64,000 nt of DNA from Acorus gramineus (GCA_030737835.1 JAUJYN010000036.1:806001-870000); one strand, 5' to 3'; shown: positions 1-11,425, counted from the first letter of the stretch. The notes: generated by a model from the letters alone, not told the origin. Made by a program: numbers and translations.

Positions 1-2670
1 CCCCCTCAACACGGACGACATTGGGAGTAAACATTCCATGTTCGCAAAGCGAACCCAATGGAAAACAACTACTCTGCAATATCATTCGTTAACCCTCTCC
101 CGGGTAGCCTCTACCTGGTATACTCCCACGATCAGTACGCTTCCGAATGCATCGGTGGTACCTACAGATGGGAGCCCTCTGTCAGGACAGCTACAACCCA
201 GGCCCTCTCAACACGGACAACACTGGGAGTAAACATTTCATGTTCGCAGAGCGAACCCAATGGAAAACAACTACTCTCGATAATCACTTATCGAGATATC
301 GAATACTACTGTACTCCCACACCGTTGCGTCGCTCAGACGCAAAGGGGTTGCCTCTGCTCTCACATACAAATAATCCCATAAGCTAATGAATTCTCCTGA
401 ATTCCAAAAGAGTGCATCGCTCGGATGCACGGGGAGATTACATCGCTAGCGCTCTAACTAATGAGGTACAACCCGACAGCGGGTCATACCCACGCCTATT
501 TCAACTAGGCCTATCAGTTTTAACATGCACATATATTTTAGAGGAGAATTAATCTTAGTTGGGTGCATAAACCATATGCACGATCACATATCAATTAATC
601 ATAGGGACACTCCCTAATCATATATTTATATCATAATAAATCTTACAACATGCATACATGGTCATTAATCACATAAACATACAAAATATGCCCTAACATC
701 CGTTGGATATCGCCAACTTGGAAGAAAGGGTCAAGCGCGATCTCGCGCACTAACAGGTGCATGCCAATATTCCAAACGAACCTGAGTCGAGTAGGAAATC
801 GCATTTACTTACTCAGTTCGTTCAGAGGGAGAGGGCGAGAGAGATCATCATCTCATGCAGCTGGTCATAACTTTGCCCCATTAGCATGGGTGCAATAGCT
901 ACACCACGCCCTCGAGTCTTATCGCAAGAGAATATTAGGCAGATGCCCGTTATTAACCTAGACTTAATCATACTGTATATTCCCATTAATATGGTGGGAG
1001 TAGTATTACAATACCACCTAAGACATGCTATATTTTATACATCCATACACATTTACAACATACATGCCCATAATAGAGGGGCTCATGCAACACAATCATT
1101 CATACATAGATACAATACATGTATATAAGCCTAGCATGCAAGATATCTACATATTACAGCTTATCTACAAAAGCAGTATAGCTAGGGGGCCCCATCGATG
1201 CGCGACGCGTGACTACGCGCGTCGAGCGCATCTTGAGAGGGGGGGGGGGGGGTTGGATCGAACCACTCACCATACGACCCGGGACCTCGCGCATCCCATC
1301 CGATGAGATATGCAAGGTAGGGGCATCAAGTTTTGTGAGTAACATCACAATTTACACTTAGAAATCATTAGAAATACCAAAGACTTAGACATGCACGCAT
1401 GCGAGCACGCGCGTACGCACGCATGCTCGGGTGCCCCAGCACCTACCCGAGCCCCTTGGCAGCCCTGCGCATGCCCCAGCACGCGCACTCCGGCGCGCGC
1501 GTGCACTGGCCCCCAGCCCCGCGCCCAGGCGCACTGCCCTGCGCGCACCCCTGCTCGCGCCAGCCCCCGCGCGCACCCGTGCGCCCACTCCGCGCGCATC
1601 CGCGCGCTCGCGCGCACACGTCTGCGCACGTCTGCGCGCCCACCTGCGCCTGCCAGCGCCCTCCTGCGCGCGCGCCTGCTCGCGCACTCGCGCAGACAAG
1701 GCCCTGCGCGCGCCTAGCCTCTCCTAACCCCTTTTTAACCCCTTTTAACCCCTCCTCCACACTTCTCACTCACCCTAAACCCATCATCTAGCATGCATGA
1801 CCTCCCAACAACCCCTTAAGCCATGAAAAACCAAGAAAAGAAGGGGAGGAGCTCACCTTGGGAGGGGGAATGAAAGGGGGAGACTCGGGGGCCCTCGATG
1901 CACCCGCGACCACCTCAACCACCACCACCACTACCACCACCTCCACAGCCCTCCTTCTTGGCTGAAAATTAGGGGGGGGGGGAAGTTCATGAAAAGGTGC
2001 TTGAGAGAGAGGAGATCAACAACAACAACAACACCTACACAAAACCTAGACTTGCACTTGCACCTCCTTCTCTTCTCTTTGTGACATTAACACAAACACT
2101 TGGGGGGCTTTGAAAGAGAGAAGAGAGAGCCAAGAATCCCACGTTGGGAGTGGGAGGGAGAGAGAGAGAGATATTTTGGCAAATAAATATCTAAAAGAGA
2201 GGTACAAAATGACCAATTCATCCTTGACTACAAATTCTGAGCATGCTTCACTAGAACAGCCATAACTTCCTCAATATAGCTCCGAATTGCACAATTCAAA
2301 GTCCGTTGGAAATCCAAGAAGATTATCTACAACTTTCATGTTTATGCCAAGATCAAATAATCTCTCCAGCTATTCCGAAATTAGAGCTAAACGTAGAACA
2401 GGGATGCTGCCAGAATTTTTCATCCCCGGGATATACTTGGTAAAATACCCGTAACTTTTACTACATGAATCCAGTTGATCTAGTTCCTCTTTTGTACGAA
2501 AGCTAACTCAAAACTGAGAATCTCATAATAAAATCATATTTAAACCTCTTCATCTTGGATTTTAACAGAATCAAATCAAAATACCAAATCGGAAATACAT
2601 AACTTCGAGGAGGAAAAATTATGTAGCCAAATTTTTCAATCGGAGCGCTCCAAATGACACAGGCATAACA
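1..2670 (-). mobile_element. B1-type chromovirus LTR, 3' LTR of a minus-strand element, cut by window start
   Basis: On the plus strand it ends ATGACACAGGCATAACA, the reverse complement of the B LTR start, followed directly by a polypurine tract. Its other end lies outside the window; alignment by eye with the complete B2 LTR at 17094-20800 suggests about 1.25 kb is missing. A 73-bp segment at 206-278 repeats 3-81, a local duplication. From about 2150 to the end it differs from B2 LTRs and matches 44208-44851, which defines subfamily B1. The open frames seen here are not coding. Confidence 0.85.
1390..1725. repeat. CpG-dense cryptic simple sequence inside the B1 LTR
   Basis: Irregular runs of CGCGCGCAC, GCACGC and related words, with many alternating purine-pyrimidine steps. 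The same kind of block sits mid-way in every reasonably complete A or B LTR here. Overlapping long open frames on both strands are a by-product of the GC-rich, stop-poor composition. Confidence 0.8.
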
Positions 2671-2690
2671 TTCTTCCCCCCCTTAGGAAA
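2671..2690 (-). other. Polypurine tract (second-strand primer) of the B1 element
   Basis: Read on the minus strand this is TTTCCTAAGGGGGGGAAGAA, directly abutting the LTR. The same purine tract precedes the LTRs at 7747, 27481, 53214 and 60672. It is the expected plus-strand DNA primer of an LTR retrotransposon. Confidence 0.85.
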
Positions 2691-2754
2691 TTTAGTCCTC
2701 GAAATTTAAGGAAACCCAAAGGGAAGACCGAATATAGCAAGTATCACGCATAGA

Positions 2755-3242
2755 CCTTTTGCTCCCAAGTGGTCTTTGCACCGGACTGGCGCTACCAACA
2801 CACTATAATCAAAGGAACGGTCTTAGCGTGGAGCCTCTTCTCATGTTGGTCCTTGACCTCGATCCACTGCTCCACGAACGACAAATCCACCTCCAGGATG
2901 AGGCGGTCGAACAGACTGACACGAGCAGGATCGTGGACATAACGCCTCGGCCATGAGATAAGGACGATGTCGTGGGCATGAGCCATCTGTGGGGGAAAGG
3001 CTACATGACAAGCCACCTCCCTTGTCCACTCAATGACGAGAAACAGTCCCATTAAAGAGCCAACTCAGCTTGCCCCGAACGTCGAAATGGAGGATGCCCT
3101 TAAACTGGGACACCTTCACGAAAACATGGTCGCCAAACCCAAAGGTAAGCTCCTGGCGACGATGACCTGCATAGCCCTTCTGTCTGTTCTGGGAGGTGCT
3201 GATGCACACACGAACCAACCTAGCCACCGCAAGGTCAAATAG
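2755..3242 (-). pseudogene. Integrase C-terminus (GPF/Y-like module) and degraded chromodomain, chromovirus pol
   Basis: Minus-strand translation follows the A2 element's integrase tail: a GKLSWLF segment, then AHDIVLISWPRRYVHDPA, then LSFVEQWIEV and a chromodomain start with KRLHAKTVP. In chromoviruses this region follows the integrase core and the chromodomain is thought to direct insertion to heterochromatin. Frames change between the parts, so this is a relic. It lies next to the polypurine tract, as expected for the end of pol. Confidence 0.75.
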
Positions 3243-3322
3243 CTGACTTATGGTCCCTCCAACTGGCGCTCTTCATTTGTCCCAACACAAGGGAGGTATA
3301 AACTGCGCCTGTAGAGTGCCTT

Positions 3323-3545
3323 TCACAAATCCATCTGGGTGCTCGAATGGCAGTCGTCTTGCAGGCATACCCCAACAAATGGGTGGTGCCTTACCCAACT
3401 GCCCTCATCATCGAGCACATAGGCACTTAGCATGTCCTCCAAGGTCTTAATCATCCTCTTTGCCCGGCTGTCCATCGGCAATGAAACGCTATACTTAAAT
3501 GGATGCTCGCGCCAAAGCCTGCCAAGGTTGCACCACAACCTCAAA
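3323..3545 (-). pseudogene. Integrase core fragment, chromovirus pol
   Basis: Minus-strand reading contains IKTLEDMLSAYVLDDEGSW, which matches the end of the DDE core of the A2 integrase ([19 protein letters not shown]). The conserved Glu lies at the start of this stretch and is not preserved here. Frameshifts separate it from the C-terminal part at 2755-3242. Confidence 0.7.
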
Positions 3546-3879
3546 GTAACCCTTGCGTCTCAACCGAAAATAGCACCGACCGGAGTGCCATGAAGACGAA
3601 CAATCGCGAAGGTGAAAACCAACATCAAGGCGTCTAGAGACTCAATCAGTCGGATAGGGAGGGAAGCGCGGACTTAGTCAGTCGGTCATTGATCACCTAG
3701 ACGGCTTCGTGACCCGAACGTGACATTAGCGAGTCCGCAACAATCCCTGATAACCCACTCCCACGTCCACTGAGGAATCTCCATGGACTAACGCTTTCCA
3801 ATGCGATGATGATTCTCGAACTTTGCTAGAGGGCATGCCAACCTGGGGAAACAAGGTCACCCATATCGCCTTTTCATCG
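3546..3879 (-). pseudogene. Decayed pol interior, no clear domain
   Basis: Lies between recognisable integrase and reverse transcriptase pieces of the same minus-strand element, so it should be pol sequence. I could not assign a conserved motif to it by eye. No other gene is apparent. Confidence 0.5.
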
Positions 3880-4154
3880 CACTACTAGCAATCTCAATGA
3901 AGACTACCCCAAAGTAGTCCACAGAAGCCCAATAAACTTTTGAGATCCTTAAAGGCATCCAGCACATTTGTCAACCTCGACGGCAGTACTCAAAACTCGT
4001 AGTGCCCAAAACGGTCACAAAAGGCCATCTACGGGATGTCCAACTCTGGGATCTCCAACTTGTGGTACCCTTGTGCGAAGATCGATCTAATAGCAGACAC
4101 TCGCTCCCAGGGCTCGTCAAACAGATCATCGATTCACAGCAAGGGTCTGCTACC
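3880..4154 (-). pseudogene. Reverse transcriptase fragment, chromovirus pol
   Basis: Minus-strand translation gives QGYHKLEIPELDIP, then a stop, then MAFCDRFGHYEF, a stop, and a degraded SRLTNVLDAF. This is the Ty3/gypsy RT palm segment (GYHQL, DIPKTAF, YGHYEFLVMPFGL, TNAPAAF). The active-site region reads VVFIEIA where FIDD would be expected, so it is dead. It is cut at 4154 by the A LTR. Confidence 0.75.
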
Positions 4155-4689
4155 TGTCACGCCCCGGGCGTCCCCGAGACGCGGCAAGTGTATATAAAAT
4201 ATCAGAATCTACACAGGAGGTCAATAATATATCATACACAAGCAATCATGACACACAGATAATAAAAGCAGGGCTGACATGATATATACACCAAATGCGG
4301 AAGCTAAGACTGAATCTGTAATCAAAACACACTACAGATTCCATACATAATCACATGTCCTGTGAGAGCCAATATACATACAAAGACATCGAAATACAAC
4401 CAAACGCGTGCCCAAGCACGGAAAATAATACATACTGGCACAAGGGATGCTGATAGTCTCAGAAACTCGCGGGACGTGGCGCTACTCCGCTACTGATGAA
4501 ATCCCTCGGGGAGCTCCTCCTCCAGATCCGACTCAGATGACACTGTAGAAAATATTATGCGAGGGGTGAGCCACACGCTCAGTGAACAGCACAACCCATG
4601 CATCACAGACAATATTGACCACAACCAGATAATCCTTATCATCCACAATACCATTACCAAAGCCACAAATAACCACAATTCCTCAAACT

Positions 4690-5040
4690 AGTGGGTCGCT
4701 AACGCCAACCCACTACACCCTCACCCTCACCCTCAATGGGTGACCAAGGATATTGGGACTAACTGCACAGAACCAGCAGGTCGCTTCAGCCAACCCGCTA
4801 CACCCTCACCCTCACCCTTCAATGGGTGACATAGGATTTTGGGACTTACAATCCAGTGGGTCGCCACATCGCCGGCCCACCATACCCTCACCCTCACCCT
4901 CACCTTCAATAGGTGACCTAGGATGTTGGGACTTAACGGGCAGATAATCATCCATACACAATCCTGTGGCCCGTCGCATCGCCGGCCCACCATACCCTCA
5001 CCCTCACCTCTCAACAGGTGACCCAGGCTCTTGGGACTGG
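4690..5040 (-). repeat. LTR minisatellite, four units, with CCCTCA runs
   Basis: Four copies of a unit of roughly 75-110 bp: a GGGTCGC/GCCGACCC inverted pair, then CACCCTCACCCTCACCC, then CAATAGGTGACATAGGAT-like sequence and TTGGGACT. Other A LTRs carry one to three copies. On the LTR sense strand the run is GGGTGAGGGTGAGGG, a possible G-quadruplex. Confidence 0.8.
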
Positions 5041-5934
5041 CTAGGCTGTTGGTCACCCTTGGTCCACCGATAGTCTCTCCTCACTCCGTAGGTCGTTTGG
5101 CCACTCCCACGTTCAGCACAGTCCTTCACCAAATCAGGAGGCCCCTACTACTGGGAGCCCCTGCACGGGACAACCTGTCTAACGTTGAGGTAGTCTCTAC
5201 ACGGATCCAACGAAGGGAACAGAACAGCCTATCCATCGCATATGATCCACTCGGATCCGTAGACAACACATCATAACAACACTAATGCTCTGAATTTCTC
5301 AGAACCCACCAGGGCGCATAACTACGATGCGGGGAACATGCATAAGGTTATAACAGGGTGGAATATCGTTGGGGAAAGAAACTCGGGAGGGCAGCGTGAG
5401 TTCCCGTTATAGGACACCCCGACAACCAAACAAGGAACACGGTGTACCCTAACCCGGGTCTCACCGCTGTCCTCGCAAGGCCCCTCCCCTATAATATTCA
5501 CTATAACATGCAATTTAACAAATACTAGCATTTAATTTAATAAATAAACTAGTGGGGCACATCCATCGGTCGGGCTTCCTAACATGGAAACAGGAGACAT
5601 GGTGCATGGCTCATACCCATATCCTAAGGGTGCAAGTCCCTAACATGCAAAGTCTAGGGTAACATGCATTCTACAATTAAATCATGCTCGCATGATATAC
5701 ATATTACACATGCCAATATCTATCCATGGTGCCCCAGGAGAGGTCGGTATACGCCCAAGTGCGTATAACACCTCTCTACTGGGTTGGATTGTCCCACTCA
5801 CAAGTATCTGGGTCGTCGCGTGACCGTCCGTCCAGATCTACAAGACAGACATTCAATATGGTGAGAACAATACATAAATACTCTAAAATACCCCAAACAC
5901 ACAAAACCCACAACTAAACACCTAACACTCGGGC

Positions 5935-7030
5935 AAACGTGCATACGACCCACACACACGCTAACCCGAGCACTCCGGCTACCACCCGCACGGCCGGCAA
6001 CCACCCGCACGGCCGCTCGACCGCCCGGGTGCACCGCTGCGCCTCAGCCAACGCACCCCGCGCACCGCCGAACCTCCCGGGTGCACCGCGCGCCCCCTGC
6101 GCCCCAGCGCAGCCGCCCGCGTGCACCCCGCACGCCTCGCGCTGGCCCGCGAGCACCCCGCACGCCCCGCGCGCAGCGCCTCACCCCGCGCGCACCACCC
6201 CGCTCCGCGCGCACCCCGCGCGCACCACCTGCCTCTACCCGCACGCACCATGCGCGCACCGCCAGCTCCGCCCCGCGCGCACTCCGCGCGCACCACCAGC
6301 TCCCACACCGCGCGCACGCCTGCCTCTGCCCAGCGCCCCGCGCGCACGCCCCACAGCGGTGCCCAACGCCCAGCGCCCCAGCGCACAGCACCCTCGGCCA
6401 GCACCCGGTACCCGCGACCCACCGCCCAACGCTCAACGCCCTGCACCCGGGACCCTCACCCAGCGTCCACGCGCACGCCCGCGCAACAGGCACCCAGCGC
6501 GCCTGGCAGCACGCGCCCCGCGCGCCTGCCAGCCTGCCCGCGCTGCTGCCCGCGTTGCCTGCCTGCGCGCGTCGTCGAGTGGCCCGAGCACCGCTCGCCT
6601 ACACGCCCGGGGCACTGCCCGCCTGATGCCCGAGCGCCCCTGCCCTGCACGCCTACGCGCCCAGCCTGCCAGCCCGGCCTGCCAGCGCGCACAGCCACTA
6701 CCCGCAGCCAGCCTGCACCGCACGCTTCCCTCTGCACCCGCGCACGCGCTCGCGCGCCCAGCAAACCGGTGCACCTGATCCCAGCCTACCCGAGCTAGCC
6801 CTGCCAGCCTGCCCAGCGCGCACGCCCAGCCCTGCTGGCCTCCAGCGCCAGCCGAGCGCCCGCATGCCCAGCCCTGCTGGCCCCCAGCACCGCCGAGCGC
6901 ACGCATGCGCGCACGCCCGTGCGCACGCGCGCACGCATCCGCGCCAGCCACTGCGCCTGCACCCCCTGCGCTGCTGCCCTGCCCGAGACAGCAGCCCGCC
7001 TGCCCGAGCTGCACGCCTGCCAGCCCGAGC
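5935..7030. repeat. CpG-dense block, the longest in the window
   Basis: About 1.1 kb of irregular GCGCGCAC, CCCGCGCGC and GCCAGCCTGCCC-like words. It corresponds to blocks of about 0.55-0.65 kb in other A LTRs, so it has expanded or they have shrunk. Long open frames in several phases show alanine, arginine and proline runs only and no domain; I do not call them genes. Confidence 0.8.
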
Positions 7031-7747
7031 TCCTCTACCAGCCACCTCCGACCACCACTACAGCCTCCGACCGCCTCCCACAGCCCTCCGACGGCCACCC
7101 ACCGCCGCCAATCACCACCCAACCCCATTTCCACCCTCCTAGCATACATCTAGGCAAGAAAGAGAGGAAAAGAGGCTTACCAAGGGGAGGAAAGGAAATC
7201 CGGTTGCCCTTCACGCGCCGAAACCTCTCCCAAAGGGCTTCCAACGCCCCGATCTACCTCCACCACCGAGATGGCTCAAAACAGAGGCGAAGAGAGGGCG
7301 GACGGAGGGGCGAAACTCGCCGGAATGGGGATTTGAAACCACCGGGGTGTAGATCGGACTAGGTTTTAACTTTTAAGCTTTGAGGGTCTAAGGGCCTCAA
7401 ACGGAAGAAAAACGGAGGAGAGGAGAGAGAGGGCTCAAGGTAGGAGATGATGAATAGTGCCAGGATATTTTTTGCTTTCACTTATATAGCGGGCGACTTA
7501 AAAACCCAGATACGCCCCGAACTGTGAAATTTCGGGAACGTTACCGGAATTCGATGAAATTTTCGTGAGAGGTCTAAAATGGCACCAGGACACCAAATAT
7601 GCAGTTAGATTTCCAATCGGAGTCCTCTAGCTCAGGACGATAGCTAACAGTCCAAAAATAAGCGGTTCCGATCGAAAACCGAAAAAAAAAAAAATGCTAG
7701 AACGCTCTAACGGTTACCAGCAGGCTAAAAGTGACACATATATAACA

Positions 7748-7764
7748 TTCTTCCCCCCTTAGGA
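7748..7764 (-). other. Polypurine tract of the A element
   Basis: Minus-strand sequence CCTAAGGGGGGAAGAA directly before the LTR start. Confidence 0.85.
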
Positions 7765-7779
7765 AATTTTGTCCTCAAA

Positions 7780-8013
7780 ATATGCAAAAACATCTAGGAG
7801 GGGAAAAGATGCGTCACACCTGGCATCCTTGAGCTCCTAAGTGTCCTCGACACCGGAACGGTGCTGCCATCGCACCTCGACCAACTGGACGGTCTTGGTG
7901 CAGAGCCTCCTCACACGGCGGTCCATGATCTCAATCGACTGCTCCACGAATGACTATCCGGCTCAGAGACGAGCGGCTCGAATGGGATGACGTGAGCAGG
8001 ATCACGGACACCT
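7780..8013 (-). pseudogene. Chromodomain remnant, A element
   Basis: Minus-strand reading across frames gives DPAHVIPFEPLV-like sequence, then SFVEQSIEIMDRRVRRL, CTKTVQLVEVRWQHRSGVED, the C-terminal chromodomain of Tekay-like pol. It is joined directly to an RNase H connector (8014-8208); the rest of RNase H and all of the integrase core are missing. The same junction occurs in the plus-strand element at about 52938. Confidence 0.78.
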
Positions 8014-8350
8014 TTATCCAACTGCGAACCCACCACTCCAAGACGGAGAGGTAAGAATTGGCGCTGAGGTGAGCCTCCGATAAAGCTCCAGGAAGCTCTC
8101 CTCGCAAGAAGGGGACCACTCGAACCGGATATCCTTCCAAGTAAGGCGGTTAAGAGGAACAGCTATCTTCGAGAGTCCCTCGTCAATCTTCCTGCAATAA
8201 CCCGCCAACTCGGGAAGCTCCGAATCCTTGCGGGGTTCGACGGCCTACGCCAATTCGACATAGCAAGCGTCTTACCCGGGTCCACAGATATGCCTTTACC
8301 AGAAACCACTCAGCCCAAAAGGCCTTAACCTCTAACCAAACTCGCACTTG
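8014..8350 (-). pseudogene. Reverse transcriptase C-terminus and RT-RNase H connector, A element
   Basis: Minus-strand frames contain a degraded KCEFWL and VVSGKGISVDPGK, then GYCRKIDEGLSKIAVPLNRL, FEWSPSCEESFLE and LTSAPILTSPS. In Ty3/gypsy pol this is the end of RT and the tether to RNase H. The protein stops at SGGFAVG, where RNase H proper should start. Confidence 0.78.
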
Positions 8351-8379
8351 ATCTCTCATCTATCTGATGCTTCCATGGC

Positions 8380-9077
8380 ATCCCTTACCTGGGAAAAGAA
8401 ACCTCGGGAGGGCACCATGAAATCCCGATATAGGATACCCCGACAACCAAACAAGGAACACGAAGTACCCTAGCCCGGGTTCCAACGCCGACCTCACAAG
8501 GCCCCTTAATCCAGAAAGGAACACTGACATCATTTAAAAGAACACCACTAACCCCTCCGGATCATCTACCTCTAGATGATCACCCAACGATGTCATTCAA
8601 CATCCTTCTCAAGACCGGACCCAACCTCCGTGGGAATGGTCGAACAGCAATTTGGGTCACGAGGTGACGCGTCTTTGTCTCATCCACACCCTCACTCCCA
8701 TCAGGAGACATATTGGGACTTTGGGAGAGACTTAGACTGCTCTCTCCACCTGGTCCACCGGTAGCCTCTCCCCGCACCGTAGCTCGCCTGGTCCTCTGAC
8801 CGGGAGCCTGTCTAACGCCGGGGCTGTACTACGCGAATCCAACGAAGGGGAGAGCGATTCCACGCTCGCGACACCATCCATTAATCCATTTCCGGGTTAG
8901 CCCCTACCTGACACACTCCCACGATCAGTACCCCTCCGACTGCATCGGCGGTACCTACGGATGAGAGCCTCCTGCCAGGACGGCTACAACCCGGCCTCTT
9001 TAACTCGAACAACCACACTCATTACCCGCTCATCGAGACAATACACACATGCTTAACAGCAATCAACACACATATAT
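8380..9077 (-). mobile_element. LTR-like block lying between gag and RT of the A element
   Basis: About 700 bp resembling mid-LTR sequence, including CGACAACCAAACAAGGAACAC, GGAACAC...CCCGGG, a single CACACCCTCACTCCC run, and CCACGATCAGTACCC...GGTACC. It occupies the place of protease and most of RT. An equivalent block lies at 51846-52560 in the other A element. Confidence 0.7.
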
Positions 9078-9917
9078 TCATAGGGAGCTAGGGAAAACAA
9101 ACATTACCTCGAACCATGACGCCCGAAACCCGCGCCTCCTCGGCCGAAAGCGCTGCAACCCCGCCTTGAACAAACTGCGGCAGAGGAGCAAGAGCACGCC
9201 CCGCCGGCTGCCGCTGCTGAGGTAGCACTCGGGGTCGGCCAGCATCAGGGCAATTGTATCTGATATGCCCGATGCGCTGACAATGGAAACAGCGCCGCCT
9301 CTCCGACCGCATGGACTGGATGGGCACTGCTGCAATGGGTGCTGGATCACACTCTGGCCATCAGCTGGAGGAGAGGCAGCCGCTGACTGCTCGAAGCGGG
9401 GCCTCTTCCTCTTGCGCTGCCCCTGGTCCCGACTCCCGGAAGGACCCTGATCTGCCGACGGGGTCGGAGCCCCTACAATGATCCCGAGGTCTCGCTCGAC
9501 TGTCTTCGCTCGAGACACCAAGTCCGGGAACCTCGAGAAAGCCTGGGAGGAGACATCCCGAATGGCGCTGCAGAGACCAAGCTCGAAACGGCGGCACCGC
9601 GCCTCTTCGTCCATCACCAAAGCTGGAGCGAATCTTGATAGCCTCGTGAAGCGCGTGGAGTAGTCGGCGACAGACATAGAGCCTTGCGTCAACCGCACAA
9701 ACTCCTGCACCACGATCTGCTGTGCCGAGAACGGGAAGTACTCCTCCAGGAAATAACTCCGAATCCTGCCCAAGATAGCTGCTCCACTCCCTCTGGAATG
9801 TCCACCACTCGGGTAGCCCACCAGTCGGCAGCGCTACCCTTCAGCATGAAGGTGGCCAGAGAGACTCGCTGGCGATCGGTGCAAAGCATGGTCGAGAAGA
9901 TCACCTCCACCTCCATT
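9078..9917 (-). pseudogene. gag fragment with CCHC zinc knuckle, A chromovirus
   Basis: Minus-strand reading gives IFSTMLCTDRQRVSLATFML, ADWWATRVVDIPEGVEQLSW, YFLEEYFPFS and SVADYSTRFTRLSRFAPALV, a Ty3/gypsy gag core, then a basic KRKRPRF region. A CX2CX4HX4C knuckle (CFHCQRIGHIRYNC) is at 9250-9291 in another phase. At least two frameshifts are present, and about the first 150 residues of gag seen in the copy at 50535 are missing: the gene runs straight into a B LTR scrap at 9918. Confidence 0.85.
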
Positions 9918-10062
9918 AACTATCAATACCTGAGGTCAATAAAGACTCCAACAACAACACACAAGGTGGCAAAGCAAGGATAATGATAACTGACTGAAAA
10001 GCGAAAGCATAATATATAAACAATGTCTGTAAATCAAAAATATTATTACAGACTAGAATATT
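9918..10062 (-). mobile_element. B LTR fragment (near the LTR 3' end)
   Basis: It matches positions about 45-190 of the minus-strand B LTRs (CTATCAATACCTGAG, AACAATGTCTGTAAA, ATTATTACAGACT). The terminal TGTCACGCC is absent, so both edges are breakpoints. Confidence 0.7.
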
Positions 10063-10298
10063 ATTCCCTTTTACCATCTCTTGTATTAAAACCAAACACC
10101 CTATTTTCTATAAATAAAGCATCGTATAAAGCCATAAAGTAATGCATGCTTATGAAATCCCACCGTGATCATTTTTCATACACAAACAAGCATGCCTATT
10201 TAAAAGACGCATATATATACTCCTTACACAATTCATGCATACCACGAAAACATATACATTTAGAACAAAATAATAGGTAGAAGGAAATAGAGGCATAC
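10063..10298 (-). other. AT-rich intron-like sequence after the acidic exon
   Basis: Follows the acidic ORF on the minus strand, starting at a GTATGC donor-like site (GT at 10298-10297). It contains TGATCACGGTGGG (10159-10171 complement), a word repeated in the intron-like DNA upstream of the PMD exon at 16146-16936. Its 3' end is cut by the B LTR scrap. Confidence 0.45.
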
Positions 10299-10925
10299 CA
10301 CGGCTCGTGTGGCCCCGGGAATCCCCGCCTCAGCCTCGTCAGGATCATCCATCCCGTCGTCGTCCCCCTCCTCCTCAACCACGGCCTCCTCGGCCTCCTC
10401 CGCGCCAGTACCCCCAGCACCCATGGCCTCCTCGGCCTCAAACCCAATGCCCCCGCCCTCCTCCGTGCCCACCGCACCGGAGGTCAGCACCTCATAGTCA
10501 CCCAAAGCTCTCCTCGCCTCTTCCTCACCTGCCATACTAGCCTCACCATCACCAAGGCCACCCTCGTCCTCACCAAATACCTCACCCAAGATACGGGCCA
10601 TCTCCTCGCTAATGACAGCCCCCTCACCCCCTGTTTCACCTCTCATACCACCCTCGGCCGACCCTCCGGCCTCCAAAACCATCTCTTCGGCCACTACCGG
10701 TCAATCCCCACGCCTCCTCTTGCGTGTGTAACCAATCAAACCACTCTCAACCCCCAGGGCAGCCCCCAAAAGCGTGCCCCCGACCTCACCCGCGCCCACC
10801 AATGGCGTCTCTGCCGTTTCGGTCGCCTCCTCCGTGACCTTCCTCCCCGCCCCGTCGCTCTCCGACGAGCTTGATCCCGAGACAGCCCCCCTCTGCTCTC
10901 GGGAAGACGTGAGGCGCTTCACCAT
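10299..10925 (-). pseudogene. Acidic ORF starting MVK: probable first exon of a PMD-type gene (copy 1)
   Basis: From ATG at 10925 the frame runs 209 codons to a possible splice donor (GTG|GTATGC) in phase 0, broken once by TGA at about 10701-10703. The product starts MVKRLTSSREQRG, has a serine-rich patch, a basic TRKRRRGD, and then a long Glu/Gly/Ala-rich tail. A similar MVK start and acidic composition appear at 24002-30794. No catalytic domain is seen. It lies antisense to the T LTR at 14861, separated by a solo LTR and about 0.9 kb of flank. Assignment as exon 1 of the PMD gene is inference from composition, splice phase and shared intron words. Confidence 0.5.
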
Positions 10926-11394
10926 CCCGTCGTCCTCTTCCCCTTCGTCATCTCCTCTGATTTTGTGAAAAAGAAAGCCCCAAAGGAAACTTGTTATGTA
11001 TATGTGTCACTTTTAGCCTTCTGGTAACCATTGGAGCATTCTGGCAGTTTTTGAGTTTTTTTCGTTTTTCGATCGGAACTGCTAAAATTTTGGACTGTTA
11101 GCTATCATACTGAGTTTGAGGACTCCGATTGAAAATCTAACTGCATATTATGTGTCCTGGTGCCATTTCAAGCCACTCCCGAAAATTTCATCGAATTCCG
11201 GTAACGTTTCAGAATTTCACAGTTCCGAAGCGTATCCGGGTTTTGACCGAGCGAGAAGTCATTGGGAGACTTGACTTGGTCAAATGTTGACTTTGACTTG
11301 GTCAACCCCTTTTGTTTTCTTGTGTGGTTGGGTTGACCCAAGTCAAAGTGCACTTAAACCCTAATTAATCTAGATTAACCTAATTCTAATTCAA

Positions 11395-11425
11395 GTGTGT
11401 GTGTGTGTGTGGTGTGTGTGTGAGA
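11395..11425. repeat. GT microsatellite
   Basis: Alternating GT interrupted once by GG. A similar tract occurs at the corresponding place (61067-61098) in the A2 LTR. Confidence 0.9.

Larger units (their letters stand above)
4155..7747 (-). mobile_element. A-type chromovirus LTR (3' LTR of a minus-strand element)
   Basis: It runs from TGTCACGCC at 4155 to CACATATATAACA at 7747, 3593 bp, with the TG...CA ends of the family. A polypurine tract follows, so this is the 3' LTR of the element whose interior is 7748-9917. It interrupts reverse transcriptase of the B1 element. The presumptive target site is CTACC (4150-4154), but the partner copy is lost because the other end of the element is rearranged. 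Confidence 0.88.

Noticed and set aside
4700-5040. CRISPR-like or telomere-like array of CCCTCA
   Set aside because: Units are imperfect LTR minisatellite copies with no unique spacers, and the motif is CCCTCA, not the plant telomere CCCTAAA. The genome is eukaryotic.
5939-6798. Open frames of 225-279 codons rich in Ala, Pro, Arg in GC-rich DNA
   Set aside because: They overlap in several phases on both strands, contain no domain, and lie in the CpG-dense part of an LTR. Equivalent frames in other LTR copies differ in phase and length.
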